From the NCBI RefSeq assembly GCF_030551755.1, contig NZ_JAUPEC010000004.1, forward strand, positions 62,001 through 126,000: a DNA stretch of 64,000 nucleotides, written 5' to 3'. Under the pieces are notes generated by a model. That model was given only the letters and a program-made list of their open reading frames with translations, was not told where the DNA came from and did no database searches. Made by a program: the position numbers and the translations under genes. How positions within the stretch are numbered: the stretch's first letter is position 1; every line of letters starts with the position of its first letter. Below are positions 46,357 to 55,832 of the stretch, in pieces. The DNA is from Pseudocolwellia sp. AS88 (GTDB lineage: Bacteria > Pseudomonadota > Gammaproteobacteria > Enterobacterales > Alteromonadaceae).

Positions 46357-46830
46357 ATGAACCATCATATTATTCGTTTACTTATAATCACTCTTACTTT
46401 ATTCACCAGCCTGAACTTATCAGCAAAAGATGCCATTTTAACTACCGGTTTTAACCATGTAGGATTAACGGTTACTGATTTAAACGCTTCAACGAGTTTT
46501 TTTGTTGATACTTTAGGTTGGGAGCTAAAAGGCAAAGACACTTCTTACCCAGCAAGTTTTGTTAGTGATGGCGCAATGCTAATTACACTCTGGCAAGCCA
46601 TCAAACCTGATGAAGCCGTAAGTTTTGATCGAAAGAATAACGTAGGTTTACACCACTTAGCCATATCAGTTAAAAATATAGAATCTTTAAATATATTGTA
46701 TGAACGTTTTAAGACAGTACCAGGAGTTGTTATAGAGTTTGCACCAGAGCTTTTTTATAAAGGTCCTTCTCAACATATGATGATAAGAGAGCCAAGCGGT
46801 AATAGATTAGAGTTTAAATCTATCAACTGA
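46357..46830 (+). CDS. exported VOC (glyoxalase/dioxygenase fold) protein
   Basis: This protein of about 157 residues has a signal peptide (NHHIIRLLIITLTLFTSLNL, then SAKDA) and one VOC domain: TGFNHVGLTVTDLNASTSFF, FVDTLGWELKG, MLITLWQAIKP, NNVGLHHLAISVKNIESL and IREPSGNRLEFKSI. Metal-type residues are at H-V-G, H-H-L and the final E-F. VOC proteins are usually cytoplasmic, so an exported member is uncommon; its substrate is unknown. The frame opens upstream at a TTG (46312), but only the ATG at 46357 gives a good signal peptide. Confidence 0.75.
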   Translation: MNHHIIRLLIITLTLFTSLNLSAKDAILTTGFNHVGLTVTDLNASTSFFVDTLGWELKGKDTSYPASFVSDGAMLITLWQAIKPDEAVSFDRKNNVGLHHLAISVKNIESLNILYERFKTVPGVVIEFAPELFYKGPSQHMMIREPSGNRLEFKSIN

Positions 46831-46859
46831 AGGTGATTAGTAAATTAACCAATCACCTT
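46830..46859. terminator. hairpin between convergent VOC and M14 peptidase genes
   Basis: AAGGTGATT and AATCACCTT form a 9-bp stem with a 12-nt loop right at the VOC stop codon. No long T run follows, so termination is plausible but weak. Confidence 0.45.
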
Positions 46860-46942
46860 AATCCCTCAACTTGTTAGCATAACTGAATAATCTAGCGCTA
46901 CAGTATATTCTCGATTGGTGATCATAAATGTCTTTTTGAAAC

Positions 46943-49513
46943 TTAGCGCTTTGCAGGAGCGCTAAATACCTTACCAAAAAATAAACTATTCGCTAACAAT
47001 TTTGCACTACCATACCAATAACCTCTGAAAACAAAATTATCAGTAGTTGCAATAACACGCCCTTCTCCAACATTATGCGCAACTAAAGAAGATGTGTTTG
47101 CAATTCTAGCGATCAAGCTCTTATCAGTATAACCACTTAGTAAAGGCGATGAAGAGTAAGTTCCAACATTTGTAAATGGGTAATGCAAAGGCTCCATAAT
47201 CAAAGTGTTATTTTTATATACTGGTAGTTTTGCTTTATTAAAACCGTAAGTTAGCGGATGAGTTGTATCTAAGTTTGTTTCATAAATAGCACCTGCAATG
47301 CGTTTTCTAGCAGCTAAATAATCTTTATCTTTATAAGTAAGCTCTGAGGTGTCAAACAATTGATTAATTTGATTCCTACTGACAAACGACGCTTTTAAAA
47401 TATCTTTACTTGATAACCATTGCGCTGCATATTTTTGCGCAAAAACAACACCGCCAGCTTTTAACCAACTTTCTAATTTAATAACAACAATAGGGCTTAA
47501 TGTTTGGTAGTTTCCATTAACCATTACAATGTGTGTGTAATCATTTAACTCAATGTTATCTAAGCGATCTTTTTCTACAACGGTTATAGGAATATTTAAG
47601 GTATCGTCTAAGTAAAAAAGAATTTCTCCCGCTTCTGTTTCAGACACCCCTTTTCCACCAATCAGTAACACCTTAATCGACTTAAGATTTTTTAAAGATG
47701 GACTGCCAAGATCAACACCTTGTGCTGTATATCCTGAAGTTAAAGCAGTAAGCGCAATATGATTTTTTTGAGCAAGTTCATTTAAGCTCTTTTGCCAATG
47801 GCTTTCTGTTTGCAAAGCCGTAGGAATAACAATGCTGCCTGCTTCAAATTGTTGTTCTTTACCTCTAATGACGCTAGTAAAACCTTCAATGGCAACTTTA
47901 GCTTTAATATTAGAGCTCAGTAATTGATTAAGTAGTTTAGGTGCTAAGAAATCATTCCATTCAAATATATAGGCATATGCTGAACTTGTTAGGCTTGGGT
48001 TTTCTGTTGTTAAATTGGATTGTTCTGCTGTTTCTTTCCAAGGAGATTTAGCAAGCTCCAATCCTCGGGTACTATCAATCTTATGAAACTCAATATTCAT
48101 AGCTAAAGGTAAAGTCCAACCTGAAACATCATAAAAGGTGTTATCTTCAAATGTGGTTGGTGTATCAAATAAAGTTTTGATGACTTTAAATTTTGGTTGA
48201 TTTAACGGGATGTAATAACTGTAAGCGGGATCGAATACAGTAGATTTAACTTTAAAGTCATCAGTTAATTGGTACACATCAATATGATGTTGCTTCAATT
48301 TATTTAAGAAACTTGTTAAACGATAATGATCGTATTTTTCAGTAATTAAATACCCATTAAAGTTTTCTTCTTTAACTTCTTTTTCAACATTTTTATAAAA
48401 CGATTTCCTATGTTCAATAAACTTATCTTTATTAACCCAAGCACCTTCAATAGTAGAAAGGGAAGTAAGCACATGATTCTTAATGCCATATTCTAGTGTA
48501 AGTATTCCACTACCAGTTTCGATTTGCATGCCCATGCTACTGGCCTGCTCGAATAAAATGCCGACACTGCCGTTAATATCGGGGTAAGTAGAGCCTTTAC
48601 CATAATAAAAATCGTCGAATTGCTCTTGGCTAAAATATAAATGATTTTCCTTATCTAATGCTTTAGCGTGATAAGTTGCCATTAGGTGTGTCAGAGTAAT
48701 ATTGTTTTTCGGGGTTAGTGGGTTAATACGTGAAGCAACTCCTGGTTGAAAGAAGTAACTTTTATCTGAGCCTAATTCATGAAAGTCCCCCACAACATTT
48801 GGTTGATAGCGTTGAAAATATGTCATTCTGTTTCGCGTTTCAACCTGAGAAAGTAACAACCAATCACGGTTCAAATCAAACTCAAAGTGATTCCCGCGCC
48901 CGGTTCTCCAGCCTTGATGATGTTCAATATGATTAGGATCTGGATTAGTAACTGTGCCTTTATTATCGCTAGCCCAGCTAACAAATCTGTCCATTCCATC
49001 GGGGTTACTGCTAGGTTCCATTACAATAATAGTGTCGTCTAACCATGTTTTTACCGACTGATTTTGGCTTGCTGCTAAATGATAAATTACAGCAAGGGCT
49101 GCATTGGCACCGCTTAGTTCATCGCCATGTACGCTATAACCTAACCAAATAACTAAAGGTTCATCAGCTTTTTTAATTGAGAAATCAGCTCTGGAATTTA
49201 AAATATCATTTAAATTAGCCTGATTCTTTTCACTTGTGATAGTAACAAGTAATTGCTCCCTAAAATGATTTGTTCTCCCCATAACGCTTGTTTGAACAAG
49301 CGCTGAGTTACTATCTACAGCCTTAATATAGCTATAAAGTTGATCGTATCGGATATGTCTTTCACCTAGACCAAAACCTAAAATATCGTGAGGTGTAGGA
49401 ATTTCTTTTTTATAAACATGACCTTCAGGTAAATATTCAGTAATAGATGCAGCCTGAGCTAAAAATACAAAGAAAAATGATAAAACTATAATAGTTGTGC
49501 GGGAAAAAGACAT
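46943..49513 (-). CDS. large exported M14-family zinc carboxypeptidase-like protein
   Basis: This 856-residue protein has a signal peptide (to about residue 21). The M14 domain occupies about residues 50-380: WLGYSVHGDELSGANAALAV (zinc H-x-x-E as H-G-D-E), EPSSNPDGMDRFVSWASDNK, FDLNRDWLLLSQVETRNRM, GDFHELGSDKSYFFQPG (third zinc His) and the catalytic-region EQASSMGMQIETGSG. The C-terminal half contains a glutamine-amidotransferase-like Rossmann segment (VLLIGGKGVSETEAGEILFY, VMVNGNYQTLSP). Relatives are periplasmic or secreted peptidases of marine bacteria. It probably degrades peptides or peptidoglycan stems. It is a single gene. Confidence 0.85.
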   Translation of the reverse strand: MSFSRTTIIVLSFFFVFLAQAASITEYLPEGHVYKKEIPTPHDILGFGLGERHIRYDQLYSYIKAVDSNSALVQTSVMGRTNHFREQLLVTITSEKNQANLNDILNSRADFSIKKADEPLVIWLGYSVHGDELSGANAALAVIYHLAASQNQSVKTWLDDTIIVMEPSSNPDGMDRFVSWASDNKGTVTNPDPNHIEHHQGWRTGRGNHFEFDLNRDWLLLSQVETRNRMTYFQRYQPNVVGDFHELGSDKSYFFQPGVASRINPLTPKNNITLTHLMATYHAKALDKENHLYFSQEQFDDFYYGKGSTYPDINGSVGILFEQASSMGMQIETGSGILTLEYGIKNHVLTSLSTIEGAWVNKDKFIEHRKSFYKNVEKEVKEENFNGYLITEKYDHYRLTSFLNKLKQHHIDVYQLTDDFKVKSTVFDPAYSYYIPLNQPKFKVIKTLFDTPTTFEDNTFYDVSGWTLPLAMNIEFHKIDSTRGLELAKSPWKETAEQSNLTTENPSLTSSAYAYIFEWNDFLAPKLLNQLLSSNIKAKVAIEGFTSVIRGKEQQFEAGSIVIPTALQTESHWQKSLNELAQKNHIALTALTSGYTAQGVDLGSPSLKNLKSIKVLLIGGKGVSETEAGEILFYLDDTLNIPITVVEKDRLDNIELNDYTHIVMVNGNYQTLSPIVVIKLESWLKAGGVVFAQKYAAQWLSSKDILKASFVSRNQINQLFDTSELTYKDKDYLAARKRIAGAIYETNLDTTHPLTYGFNKAKLPVYKNNTLIMEPLHYPFTNVGTYSSSPLLSGYTDKSLIARIANTSSLVAHNVGEGRVIATTDNFVFRGYWYGSAKLLANSLFFGKVFSAPAKR

Positions 49514-49682
49514 TCAATCATCCTTAAAGTGATGCCAAGCTGTTAAGAATCATCTTAAAAACTCGACTTATAGCTAGTAAAAATAACAAAATATTAACGT
49601 CTAAACTAGGCTTAACAGTGAAATTAGAGCTTTTATTTTAATCTACCACTAGCACCAATCATCTTTGGAGAGTAAAATGTAC

Positions 49683-49710
49683 ATACTTGAGTGTTTTACT
49701 CAGGTATTTT
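49683..49710 (+). promoter_or_regulatory. terminator-like hairpin in the nfuA upstream region
   Basis: ATACTTGAGT and ACTCAGGTAT pair over 10 bp (one G-T) around a GTTTT loop and are followed by TTTT. It lies 43-70 nt before the nfuA ATG, with no upstream gene on this strand that would need terminating. It could be an attenuator. Confidence 0.4.
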
Positions 49711-49752
49711 CATCTTTTCTGTTAACGCATATCGAGAGAGTAGAATAAAGCT

Positions 49753-50331
49753 ATGATCAATATTTCTGAAACCGCACAAGAGCATTTTGTTAAGTTATTA
49801 TCACAACAAGCTGAGGGTACAAGTATTCGCGTATTTGTTGTAAACCCAGGAACAGCTAGCGCTGAATGTGGTGTTTCTTATTGTCCTGCTGACGCTGTTG
49901 AGCCTGAAGATATTGAACTACCTTTTGAGAAGTTTTCCGCTTATATAGATGGTGCAAGTAAGCTTTTCTTAGAAGACGCTGAGATTGATTTTACAACAGA
50001 TCAAATGGGTTCACAGTTAACACTAAAAGCACCTAACGCAAAATTACGTAAAGTAGGCGATGATGCTCCATTATTTGAGCGTGTTGATTACTTTTTGAAA
50101 GCAGAAGTTAACCCACAGTTAGCTGGCCATGGTGGCGAGTGTACTTTAATGGAAATAACCGAAGATGGTTATGCCATTCTACAGTTTGGTGGTGGTTGTA
50201 ATGGCTGTAGCCAGATTGATGTAACGGTGAAAGATGGTATTGAGAAACAGTTAATTGAAGTTATGGGTGACGAAATTAAAGGTGTTAAAGATATGACTGA
50301 GCACGAACGTGGTGAACACTCTTACTATTAA
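49753..50331 (+). CDS. nfuA: Fe/S biogenesis protein NfuA
   Basis: This 192-residue protein has an N-terminal degenerate A-type domain (residues 1-95, [16 protein letters not shown]) and a C-terminal Nfu domain with the cluster-binding [11 protein letters not shown] (Cys149 and Cys152, the same numbers as in E. coli NfuA). It delivers 4Fe-4S clusters to client enzymes, especially under oxidative stress or iron limitation. It lies near comF and bioH as in E. coli. An upstream hairpin with a T run may take part in regulation. A small membrane protein gene follows after 24 bp. Confidence 0.95.
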   Translation: MINISETAQEHFVKLLSQQAEGTSIRVFVVNPGTASAECGVSYCPADAVEPEDIELPFEKFSAYIDGASKLFLEDAEIDFTTDQMGSQLTLKAPNAKLRKVGDDAPLFERVDYFLKAEVNPQLAGHGGECTLMEITEDGYAILQFGGGCNGCSQIDVTVKDGIEKQLIEVMGDEIKGVKDMTEHERGEHSYY

Positions 50332-50355
50332 GCCCTTTTAAACTCAGTTTAATCA

Positions 50356-50595
50356 TTGAATAGACTATTAGAAAAACTAGGCCAAAACCCGCAACGCAGC
50401 TTGTCATTTTTTATGCGTGGGCTTGGCCTTTTTATTATTGGTGCTTTACTTATTTTTGTTGGCTACTATTTTCATCATTACTGGCAAATAGTAGGGTTGT
50501 GTTTTTTGATACCAGCCATTTTATTAGCTGCATACGGGTATATCGGTATGTTTGCTAATCGACTACTTAATATATTTCAAAGAAGAAAATATTAA
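50356..50595 (+). CDS. small two-TM membrane protein
   Basis: This 79-residue protein starts at a TTG and has two hydrophobic helices (about residues 22-40 and 43-65) and basic ends (RRKY). There is no in-frame ATG until residue 20, which would remove part of the first helix, so the TTG start is likely. I do not recognise the family. It follows nfuA by 24 bp on the same strand and may be co-transcribed. It converges with the GNAT gene, 3 bp away. Confidence 0.6.
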   Translation: MNRLLEKLGQNPQRSLSFFMRGLGLFIIGALLIFVGYYFHHYWQIVGLCFLIPAILLAAYGYIGMFANRLLNIFQRRKY

Positions 50596-50598
50596 TTT

Positions 50599-51021
50599 TT
50601 AAAGTGGGCTCATGGAAAAATGATGGCTAGCAATAATAAAGCCTTCACGTAAGTAAAACTTATGAGCCATATAACGCTGTACTCCAGAGTCTATATGTAA
50701 TTGCTGACAACCATTAGCCTTAGCATGCTCTTTAAGCCATTTAACCATAACCGCACCTGCAGATTTAGAACGTGCGTTCTCATTTGTTATTAAGTCATCT
50801 ATATATAGATACTTACCCCAAGCAAGCTTTTGACCTATAACAAAACCACCTACACATACTATTTCGCCATTTTCTTCTATGTAAGCGATATTGTAGCCAT
50901 CTTCCATTTGTTCACGGATTTGTGTTTTGATATAAGCAACGGGAAACTGAGTGCGTAACTGTTGAAGAACAGCCGCTATTCCTTGAATATTTGAATTGCT
51001 ATCGGCTAATTTCACTTCCAT
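50599..51021 (-). CDS. GNAT-family N-acetyltransferase
   Basis: This 140-residue single-domain GNAT protein has IAYIEENGEIVCVGGFVIGQ (beta 2-3), KYLYIDDLITNENARSKSAG (beta 4 and the acetyl-CoA loop, here R-S-K-S-A-G), VMVKWLKEHAKANGCQQLHI and FYLREGFIIASHHFSM. It transfers acetyl from acetyl-CoA to an amine; the substrate is unknown. It is a single cytoplasmic gene convergent with the small membrane protein gene. Confidence 0.85.
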   Translation of the reverse strand: MEVKLADSNSNIQGIAAVLQQLRTQFPVAYIKTQIREQMEDGYNIAYIEENGEIVCVGGFVIGQKLAWGKYLYIDDLITNENARSKSAGAVMVKWLKEHAKANGCQQLHIDSGVQRYMAHKFYLREGFIIASHHFSMSPL

Positions 51022-51305
51022 TTTAGTTCCTTAATACGGTTGTCTACTCGGGAAATTTAAACTGTAACGTTTATTTATACAAAAGTCCCATCTCTATCTC
51101 ATATAATACGACGATAGGTAATAATTTAACGGTCTAATAACACAACGTTATCGATCTTAACTTTGTTCATCAACTTAGAAACATTTTCTTAATTAAACGT
51201 CTGACAATAAGTACTTATCTAGATTAATATTAGTCATTTAATAATAGATAAGTGATGTAACATTTGCACATTATTATATTCACCTTACCTGAACGAGAGA
51301 TTAAC

Positions 51306-52394
51306 ATGCTCATTAAAAAGCTCACTTTCCTATTTTTTATATGTACTCTAATATCTTCATTATTTATTACCAGTAAAGCAGCAGTAATCTTACAGTATCA
51401 TCATGTAAGTGACTCTACGCCAAAAAGCACGTCAATATCTCCAAAACAATTTGAAGTTCACTTACAATATTTAGCTGATGAACAATTTAATGTGATCCCG
51501 TTACCTCAGTTAGTTAACGCATTAAAAAACAAACAAAGCTTGCCAGATAAAACGGTCGCGATAACTTTTGACGATGCCTATAGCAATATTTTGTCGCAAG
51601 CTAAGCCTATACTGGATAAATTTAAGTTTCCTTACACAATCTTTATTAATCCTCAATTAATCAACTCATCTCCCAAACCTTATCTTTCATGGGATCAAAT
51701 CACCACACTGTCAGATTTACCGAATCAACAAGTAACGATAGCCAATCATGGCTTAACTCATGACTCGTTTGCTAGACAAACCAAAAACAAATCAAAAGAA
51801 GAATGGTTCACGCAACAAACCAATAATTTACTTTTAGCAGAATCAATTATTGAAGAGCACACAGGGAAAAGCTTTAAGTTCTTTGCTTACCCTTATGGTG
51901 AATATACATCTGAGTTACAACATTGGTTAAATGAAAATGATTTTGTTGCCTTTACACAACAATCTGGAGCAGTAGGACTAAGTACAGATTTAACCGCTAT
52001 TCCTCGTTTTCCTGCTTCTCAACCTTATGATCAAATAGCAAGTCTAAAAGATAAGCTTTATTCAATGCCACTTGATTTATCAATGTTAATTACAGATACA
52101 AGTAACCATCAGAGCCCTATTACAACTTACAGCAGCATTAAGGATGTAACTTTCAATGTAAAAGTTGAAGACTTTAATCGTAATTTATTAACTTGTTATA
52201 TATCAGGAATAGGAAAGCAGGAAGTTGAATGGATAAGCGCTGACAAGTTTACTTTAACTTTTTCTAAATCTTTGCCTATAGGTAGAGTTCGCAGTAATTG
52301 TACGGCACCCAGTATAGAGAAGTCAGGTCGATTTTATTGGTTTTCACAACCTTGGTTTGTTTTAAATGCAGATGGAAGCTGGTATCCACTATAG
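51306..52394 (+). CDS. exported polysaccharide deacetylase
   Basis: This protein of about 362 residues has a signal peptide (LIKKLTFLFFICTLISSLFI, cleavage near SKA-AV) and a NodB-type domain: ILQYHHVSDSTPKSTSI, VAITFDDAYSNILSQAKPIL (D-D catalytic/metal pair), YTIFINPQLI, ANHGLTHDSFARQ (metal His residues) and FFAYPYGEYTSELQHWL. A C-terminal domain of about 100 residues, rich in beta strands, follows. The layout resembles PgaB-type N-terminal deacetylases. The frame begins at 51264, but GAGAG precedes the ATG at 51306 and only this start gives a signal peptide. It lies far from the EPS locus. Confidence 0.83.
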   Translation: MLIKKLTFLFFICTLISSLFITSKAAVILQYHHVSDSTPKSTSISPKQFEVHLQYLADEQFNVIPLPQLVNALKNKQSLPDKTVAITFDDAYSNILSQAKPILDKFKFPYTIFINPQLINSSPKPYLSWDQITTLSDLPNQQVTIANHGLTHDSFARQTKNKSKEEWFTQQTNNLLLAESIIEEHTGKSFKFFAYPYGEYTSELQHWLNENDFVAFTQQSGAVGLSTDLTAIPRFPASQPYDQIASLKDKLYSMPLDLSMLITDTSNHQSPITTYSSIKDVTFNVKVEDFNRNLLTCYISGIGKQEVEWISADKFTLTFSKSLPIGRVRSNCTAPSIEKSGRFYWFSQPWFVLNADGSWYPL

Positions 52395-52406
52395 TTATAT
52401 ATCAAA

Positions 52407-52437
52407 AAAGCTTAATGTAATGATTACATTAAGCTTT
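52407..52437. terminator. hairpin after the exported deacetylase gene
   Basis: AAAGCTTAATGTAA and TTACATTAAGCTTT form a perfect 14-bp stem with a 3-nt loop, 12 nt past the stop codon. The T run after it is short. Confidence 0.7.
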
Positions 52438-52587
52438 AGATATTTTGTATCACACCATTTTATGAAATTTACTTAACCTGAACTCGGTTTAAAATGTTTT
52501 AATTCATTAAAATTATTACTTATAAAATTTAACGATGAAGCAAGTAAAAGTAGCTGTTAGAGAATAATATATTAGGCCGAACTCAGG

Positions 52588-53226
52588 TTACTTAATATTT
52601 AATGCCACTATTTTAGAAAAATCACTTACCAATTTATCGCCTTCTACAGTAGGTAATTTACCTAATACCTGATGAGGTTGAAAAATAGCAGATATGTTTC
52701 CATTTGGATTAATAAGCACTATGGATGCACTATGATCTACGGTATACATACCATCTTCAGAGCGTTCACCATCATTAATCGCGTACATTAAACCTAAGTT
52801 ACGCGCAAATGGAAACAACACCTCATGACCACTATTTAGTGCGATAAATTCACTATTAAAATACTTAATATAACCTGCAAGTCTTTCTGTTGTATCGCGC
52901 TTAGGATCGACTGAAACCAAAATCACTTGAGTATTACTGGCAATAGCTTTCATATCATCATAAACAAAATTAAGCTCTTGTAATGTTGTAGGACAAACAT
53001 CTGGGCAAGAAGTGTAACCAAAAAACACCCAAGACCATTGACCTTTAAGTTGCTCGTTAGTAAAACTTGTGTCGTTATGGTCTGTCATTTTAAATGGCTT
53101 GATCACTCGCTCTGTCTCATAATACAAAGCATATTCAGGTTTAGGTCCTTGGCTAAACTGAGAAAACATCAAAACGCCGGTGATCAATGCGGCTACTGCA
53201 ACCACAACATATATAATTTTGTTCAT
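52588..53226 (-). CDS. sco: SCO1/SenC/PrrC copper chaperone
   Basis: This 212-residue protein has an N-terminal TM anchor (residues 4-22) and a thioredoxin-like domain with the copper motif YTSCPDVCPT (Cys74 and Cys78) and the third ligand His165 in VDHSASIVL. It delivers copper to the CuA centre of cytochrome oxidase subunit II in the periplasm. It is the last gene of the minus-strand cytochrome oxidase assembly group, after cyoE. Confidence 0.92.
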   Translation of the reverse strand: MNKIIYVVVAVAALITGVLMFSQFSQGPKPEYALYYETERVIKPFKMTDHNDTSFTNEQLKGQWSWVFFGYTSCPDVCPTTLQELNFVYDDMKAIASNTQVILVSVDPKRDTTERLAGYIKYFNSEFIALNSGHEVLFPFARNLGLMYAINDGERSEDGMYTVDHSASIVLINPNGNISAIFQPHQVLGKLPTVEGDKLVSDFSKIVALNIK

Positions 53227-53282
53227 AACTTACTTTAGACTCATTACTTTATAGTAAACCTTAGTGGCTATTATTCTATACA

Positions 53283-54191
53283 TCAAGATAAAGGCAACAA
53301 GTAATGATCTACTAACAAGATAATAAACAGTAACATTAGATGTATTATTGAAAACCTAAAAGTGTCCATTGCAGTGTTTTCATCAGCATTAAATTTAAGT
53401 TTCCATGCATAAGCAAAGAAAATTAAATTTAGTGAAACAGCCCCAATTAAATACAACCAATTACACATACCAACTAAATAAGGCAGCAAACCTACAACAA
53501 ATAATAAAACGGTATAAAGTAAAATTTGAGTTTTAGTAAAACTGACACCGTGAGTTACGGGCATCATAGGAATATTTACCTTGGCATACTCATCTTTACG
53601 ATGGATTGCTAATGCCCAGAAATGTGGAGGTGTCCATGTGAATATAATCAAAACAAGAAGCAAAGCATGAGGATGGATTTCGTTAGTCATTGCAGTCCAC
53701 CCCAGTAACGGAGGAATAGCTCCAGCTAAACCACCAATAGTAATATTTTGAGAAGTAGCACGTTTTAAATACATGGTATAAACAAAGCTATAGCCTACTA
53801 ACCCAGATAAAGTTAACCATGCTGTAAGCGGATTAACTAATCCATAAAGAGTTACAAAACCAATAACAGCAATGCTTACCGCAAAAATAATGGCGTTCTT
53901 TGACGTTAGCCTGCCATTAGGCAAAGGGCGATTATAGGTTCGGCCCATTTCCCTATCAATTTTCTCATCAACAATATGATTAATTGCCGCTGCAGCTGAA
54001 GATAATAAACCTATACCTAACATAGCAGGTATTAAGAGTTGCCATGGAATAGTGCCTGGAACCGACAAGCTCATCCCAACTAATGCGGTTAATACCAGTA
54101 AAGCGACAACCTTAGGTTTAGTTATGTCGTAATAATCACGCCATGTGGCATGTGAAACTTTGATGTTTAACTCTGACGTTGTTGTATTCAT
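53283..54191 (-). CDS. cyoE: protoheme IX farnesyltransferase (heme O synthase)
   Basis: This 302-residue UbiA-superfamily prenyltransferase has about nine TM helices. The first Asp-rich motif is [20 protein letters not shown] and the second is the [20 protein letters not shown] loop. [17 protein letters not shown] is at the N-terminus. It converts heme B to heme O, the substrate of the neighbouring CtaA. It lies 8 bp after ctaA in the same operon. CyoE and CtaB are names for the same function. Confidence 0.94.
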   Translation of the reverse strand: MNTTTSELNIKVSHATWRDYYDITKPKVVALLVLTALVGMSLSVPGTIPWQLLIPAMLGIGLLSSAAAAINHIVDEKIDREMGRTYNRPLPNGRLTSKNAIIFAVSIAVIGFVTLYGLVNPLTAWLTLSGLVGYSFVYTMYLKRATSQNITIGGLAGAIPPLLGWTAMTNEIHPHALLLVLIIFTWTPPHFWALAIHRKDEYAKVNIPMMPVTHGVSFTKTQILLYTVLLFVVGLLPYLVGMCNWLYLIGAVSLNLIFFAYAWKLKFNADENTAMDTFRFSIIHLMLLFIILLVDHYLLPLS

Positions 54192-54199
54192 ATTAACCC

Positions 54200-55207
54200 C
54201 TATATTTTACGCTGTAAGCCGTACGTGAGGAGGATCAACGTTAACATTAAACATGCAGCCACCACATTGTGTGCAACCGCTACGCCTAATGGTAAAGAAA
54301 ACCGAACATTACTTATACCTAACCCAACCTGACAAACTAAAACGGTAACGAGTGCCAAAGAAGTTTGCTGGAAAAAAGATGAAGATGCCTTACTCATTAC
54401 CAAGAAAGACAACCACAGTAAATAAAGAGAAACAACAATAGCCCCAAACCTATGCATAACATGGATAGTAATCCGTGAAGCATGGCTCAAATGCCCATAT
54501 TCATAAGTCTCTAATTCTGGTGGAATCAAATCAAAAGAATCTTCAAAAGTCAGCTGTTCTTGCCAACCTGCTTGGCAGATCGGTAACTCTGTACAAGTTA
54601 GCGCCGCATAATTTGAAGAAGTCCATCCGCCTAAAGCTATTTGTCCTGTAAGTAAAACAATACCCAACAAACCAAACTTGGCCATTCGTCTTAATGAGGT
54701 ATTACCTTCGCGTACATGAAAACGCTTTATTCTCAAATACAATAAAAACAACAGACATAATGTTGTTAAACCTCCCAATAAATGAGCCATAACAACAATA
54801 GGCATAAGCTTCATCGTAACAGTCCACATCCCTAAAGCTGCTTGAAAAGTAACAACACATAAGATCAAAATTGGTAGAAATACTGGACTACCTACCTCTC
54901 TATTTTTAATTGATAAAAAGGTAATAAGAAGTATCAATAAACCCAACGCACCTGCGAAGTATCTATGGATCATTTCATTCCAAGCTTTTTCAGGTTCTAC
55001 AGGCCGATCAGGAAAGGCTGCTTCTGCCTTTAATATTTCTTCACTTGTATGTGGAACATCATGAAAACCATAACAACCAGGCCAATCTGGACAACCTAAC
55101 CCCGCATGAGTCAAGCGCGTATATGCACCTAAACTCACGACTATAATGGCTAATAAAATACTAACTAACACCAATGTTTTTATATTTGTAATGTTACGGC
55201 TCATCAC
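54200..55207 (-). CDS. ctaA: heme A synthase (COX15/CtaA)
   Basis: This 335-residue protein has eight TM helices. [16 protein letters not shown] near the N-terminus and [45 protein letters not shown] and [11 protein letters not shown] give the four heme-ligand histidines. A second Cys pair lies in [12 protein letters not shown]. It oxidises the heme O methyl group to make heme A for the aa3/caa3 oxidase encoded close by. Its position before cyoE fits a heme A supply unit. Confidence 0.93.
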   Translation of the reverse strand: MMSRNITNIKTLVLVSILLAIIVVSLGAYTRLTHAGLGCPDWPGCYGFHDVPHTSEEILKAEAAFPDRPVEPEKAWNEMIHRYFAGALGLLILLITFLSIKNREVGSPVFLPILILCVVTFQAALGMWTVTMKLMPIVVMAHLLGGLTTLCLLFLLYLRIKRFHVREGNTSLRRMAKFGLLGIVLLTGQIALGGWTSSNYAALTCTELPICQAGWQEQLTFEDSFDLIPPELETYEYGHLSHASRITIHVMHRFGAIVVSLYLLWLSFLVMSKASSSFFQQTSLALVTVLVCQVGLGISNVRFSLPLGVAVAHNVVAACLMLTLILLTYGLQRKI

Positions 55208-55271
55208 GACTATCCATTTTAATGTGTATCAATCTACATTTAATCGAACAAATACCTAACCAATTTACTAG

Positions 55272-55832
55272 TTAACCAATCTTTGAATATTTGAGTAATT
55301 TCTTCATATCAGCAAGAATTCCTTTACCAAACATCGCCTGTTCTTCGACAAATTCAGGCGGTTTATGCTCTAAAATAATATTACCTAATGGGTCGATTAA
55401 TAATACCGTTGGTTGTTGAATAAGAAGATGTTGCTTACTAGGAGATGGGATAACTGACCATATTGCTTGGTCTAAATGGCTTAGTTGATCGCTAGATAAA
55501 CTATGTTTATAAAGAGCTACATTTCTAACTTTTGGTTTATCTTTTCCTAAAGCTACAAGCGTATTGTTTACGCTCAATAATGTTTGTTCGCAATGTTCGT
55601 TACAATCGTCAGGTAAGGCATATAAAATTAACCACATGTTATTTAATTCGTCATCAACAATACCAAGTTCTTGTAAAGTTAATTCATTTTCAACAAGAGT
55701 GCCTTTATTAGTAACTCCATATTCAAGCCAGTTTTGAGTTAATGCTAATTTAGCTAAAACAATAGGTAAAACAAACACGGCTATTACCAGTAATAAATTA
55801 CGACGAGATTTATGTTTTTGTACATCACTCAT
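55272..55832 (-). CDS. membrane-anchored thioredoxin-fold protein with SCO-like CX3C motif
   Basis: This 186-residue protein has a basic N-terminus, one TM helix (residues 12-30) and a periplasmic domain. YALPDDCNEHCEQTLLSVNN contains Cys77 and Cys81 in the same C-x-x-x-C spacing and strand position as SCO proteins. PTVLLIDPLGNIILEHKPPE matches the SCO C-terminal strand, but the metal-ligand His of the D-H-S motif is absent. It overlaps surf1 by 4 nt (ATGA), so it belongs to the oxidase assembly operon. A copper or thiol role in CuA assembly is inferred. Confidence 0.65.
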   Translation of the reverse strand: MSDVQKHKSRRNLLLVIAVFVLPIVLAKLALTQNWLEYGVTNKGTLVENELTLQELGIVDDELNNMWLILYALPDDCNEHCEQTLLSVNNTLVALGKDKPKVRNVALYKHSLSSDQLSHLDQAIWSVIPSPSKQHLLIQQPTVLLIDPLGNIILEHKPPEFVEEQAMFGKGILADMKKLLKYSKIG

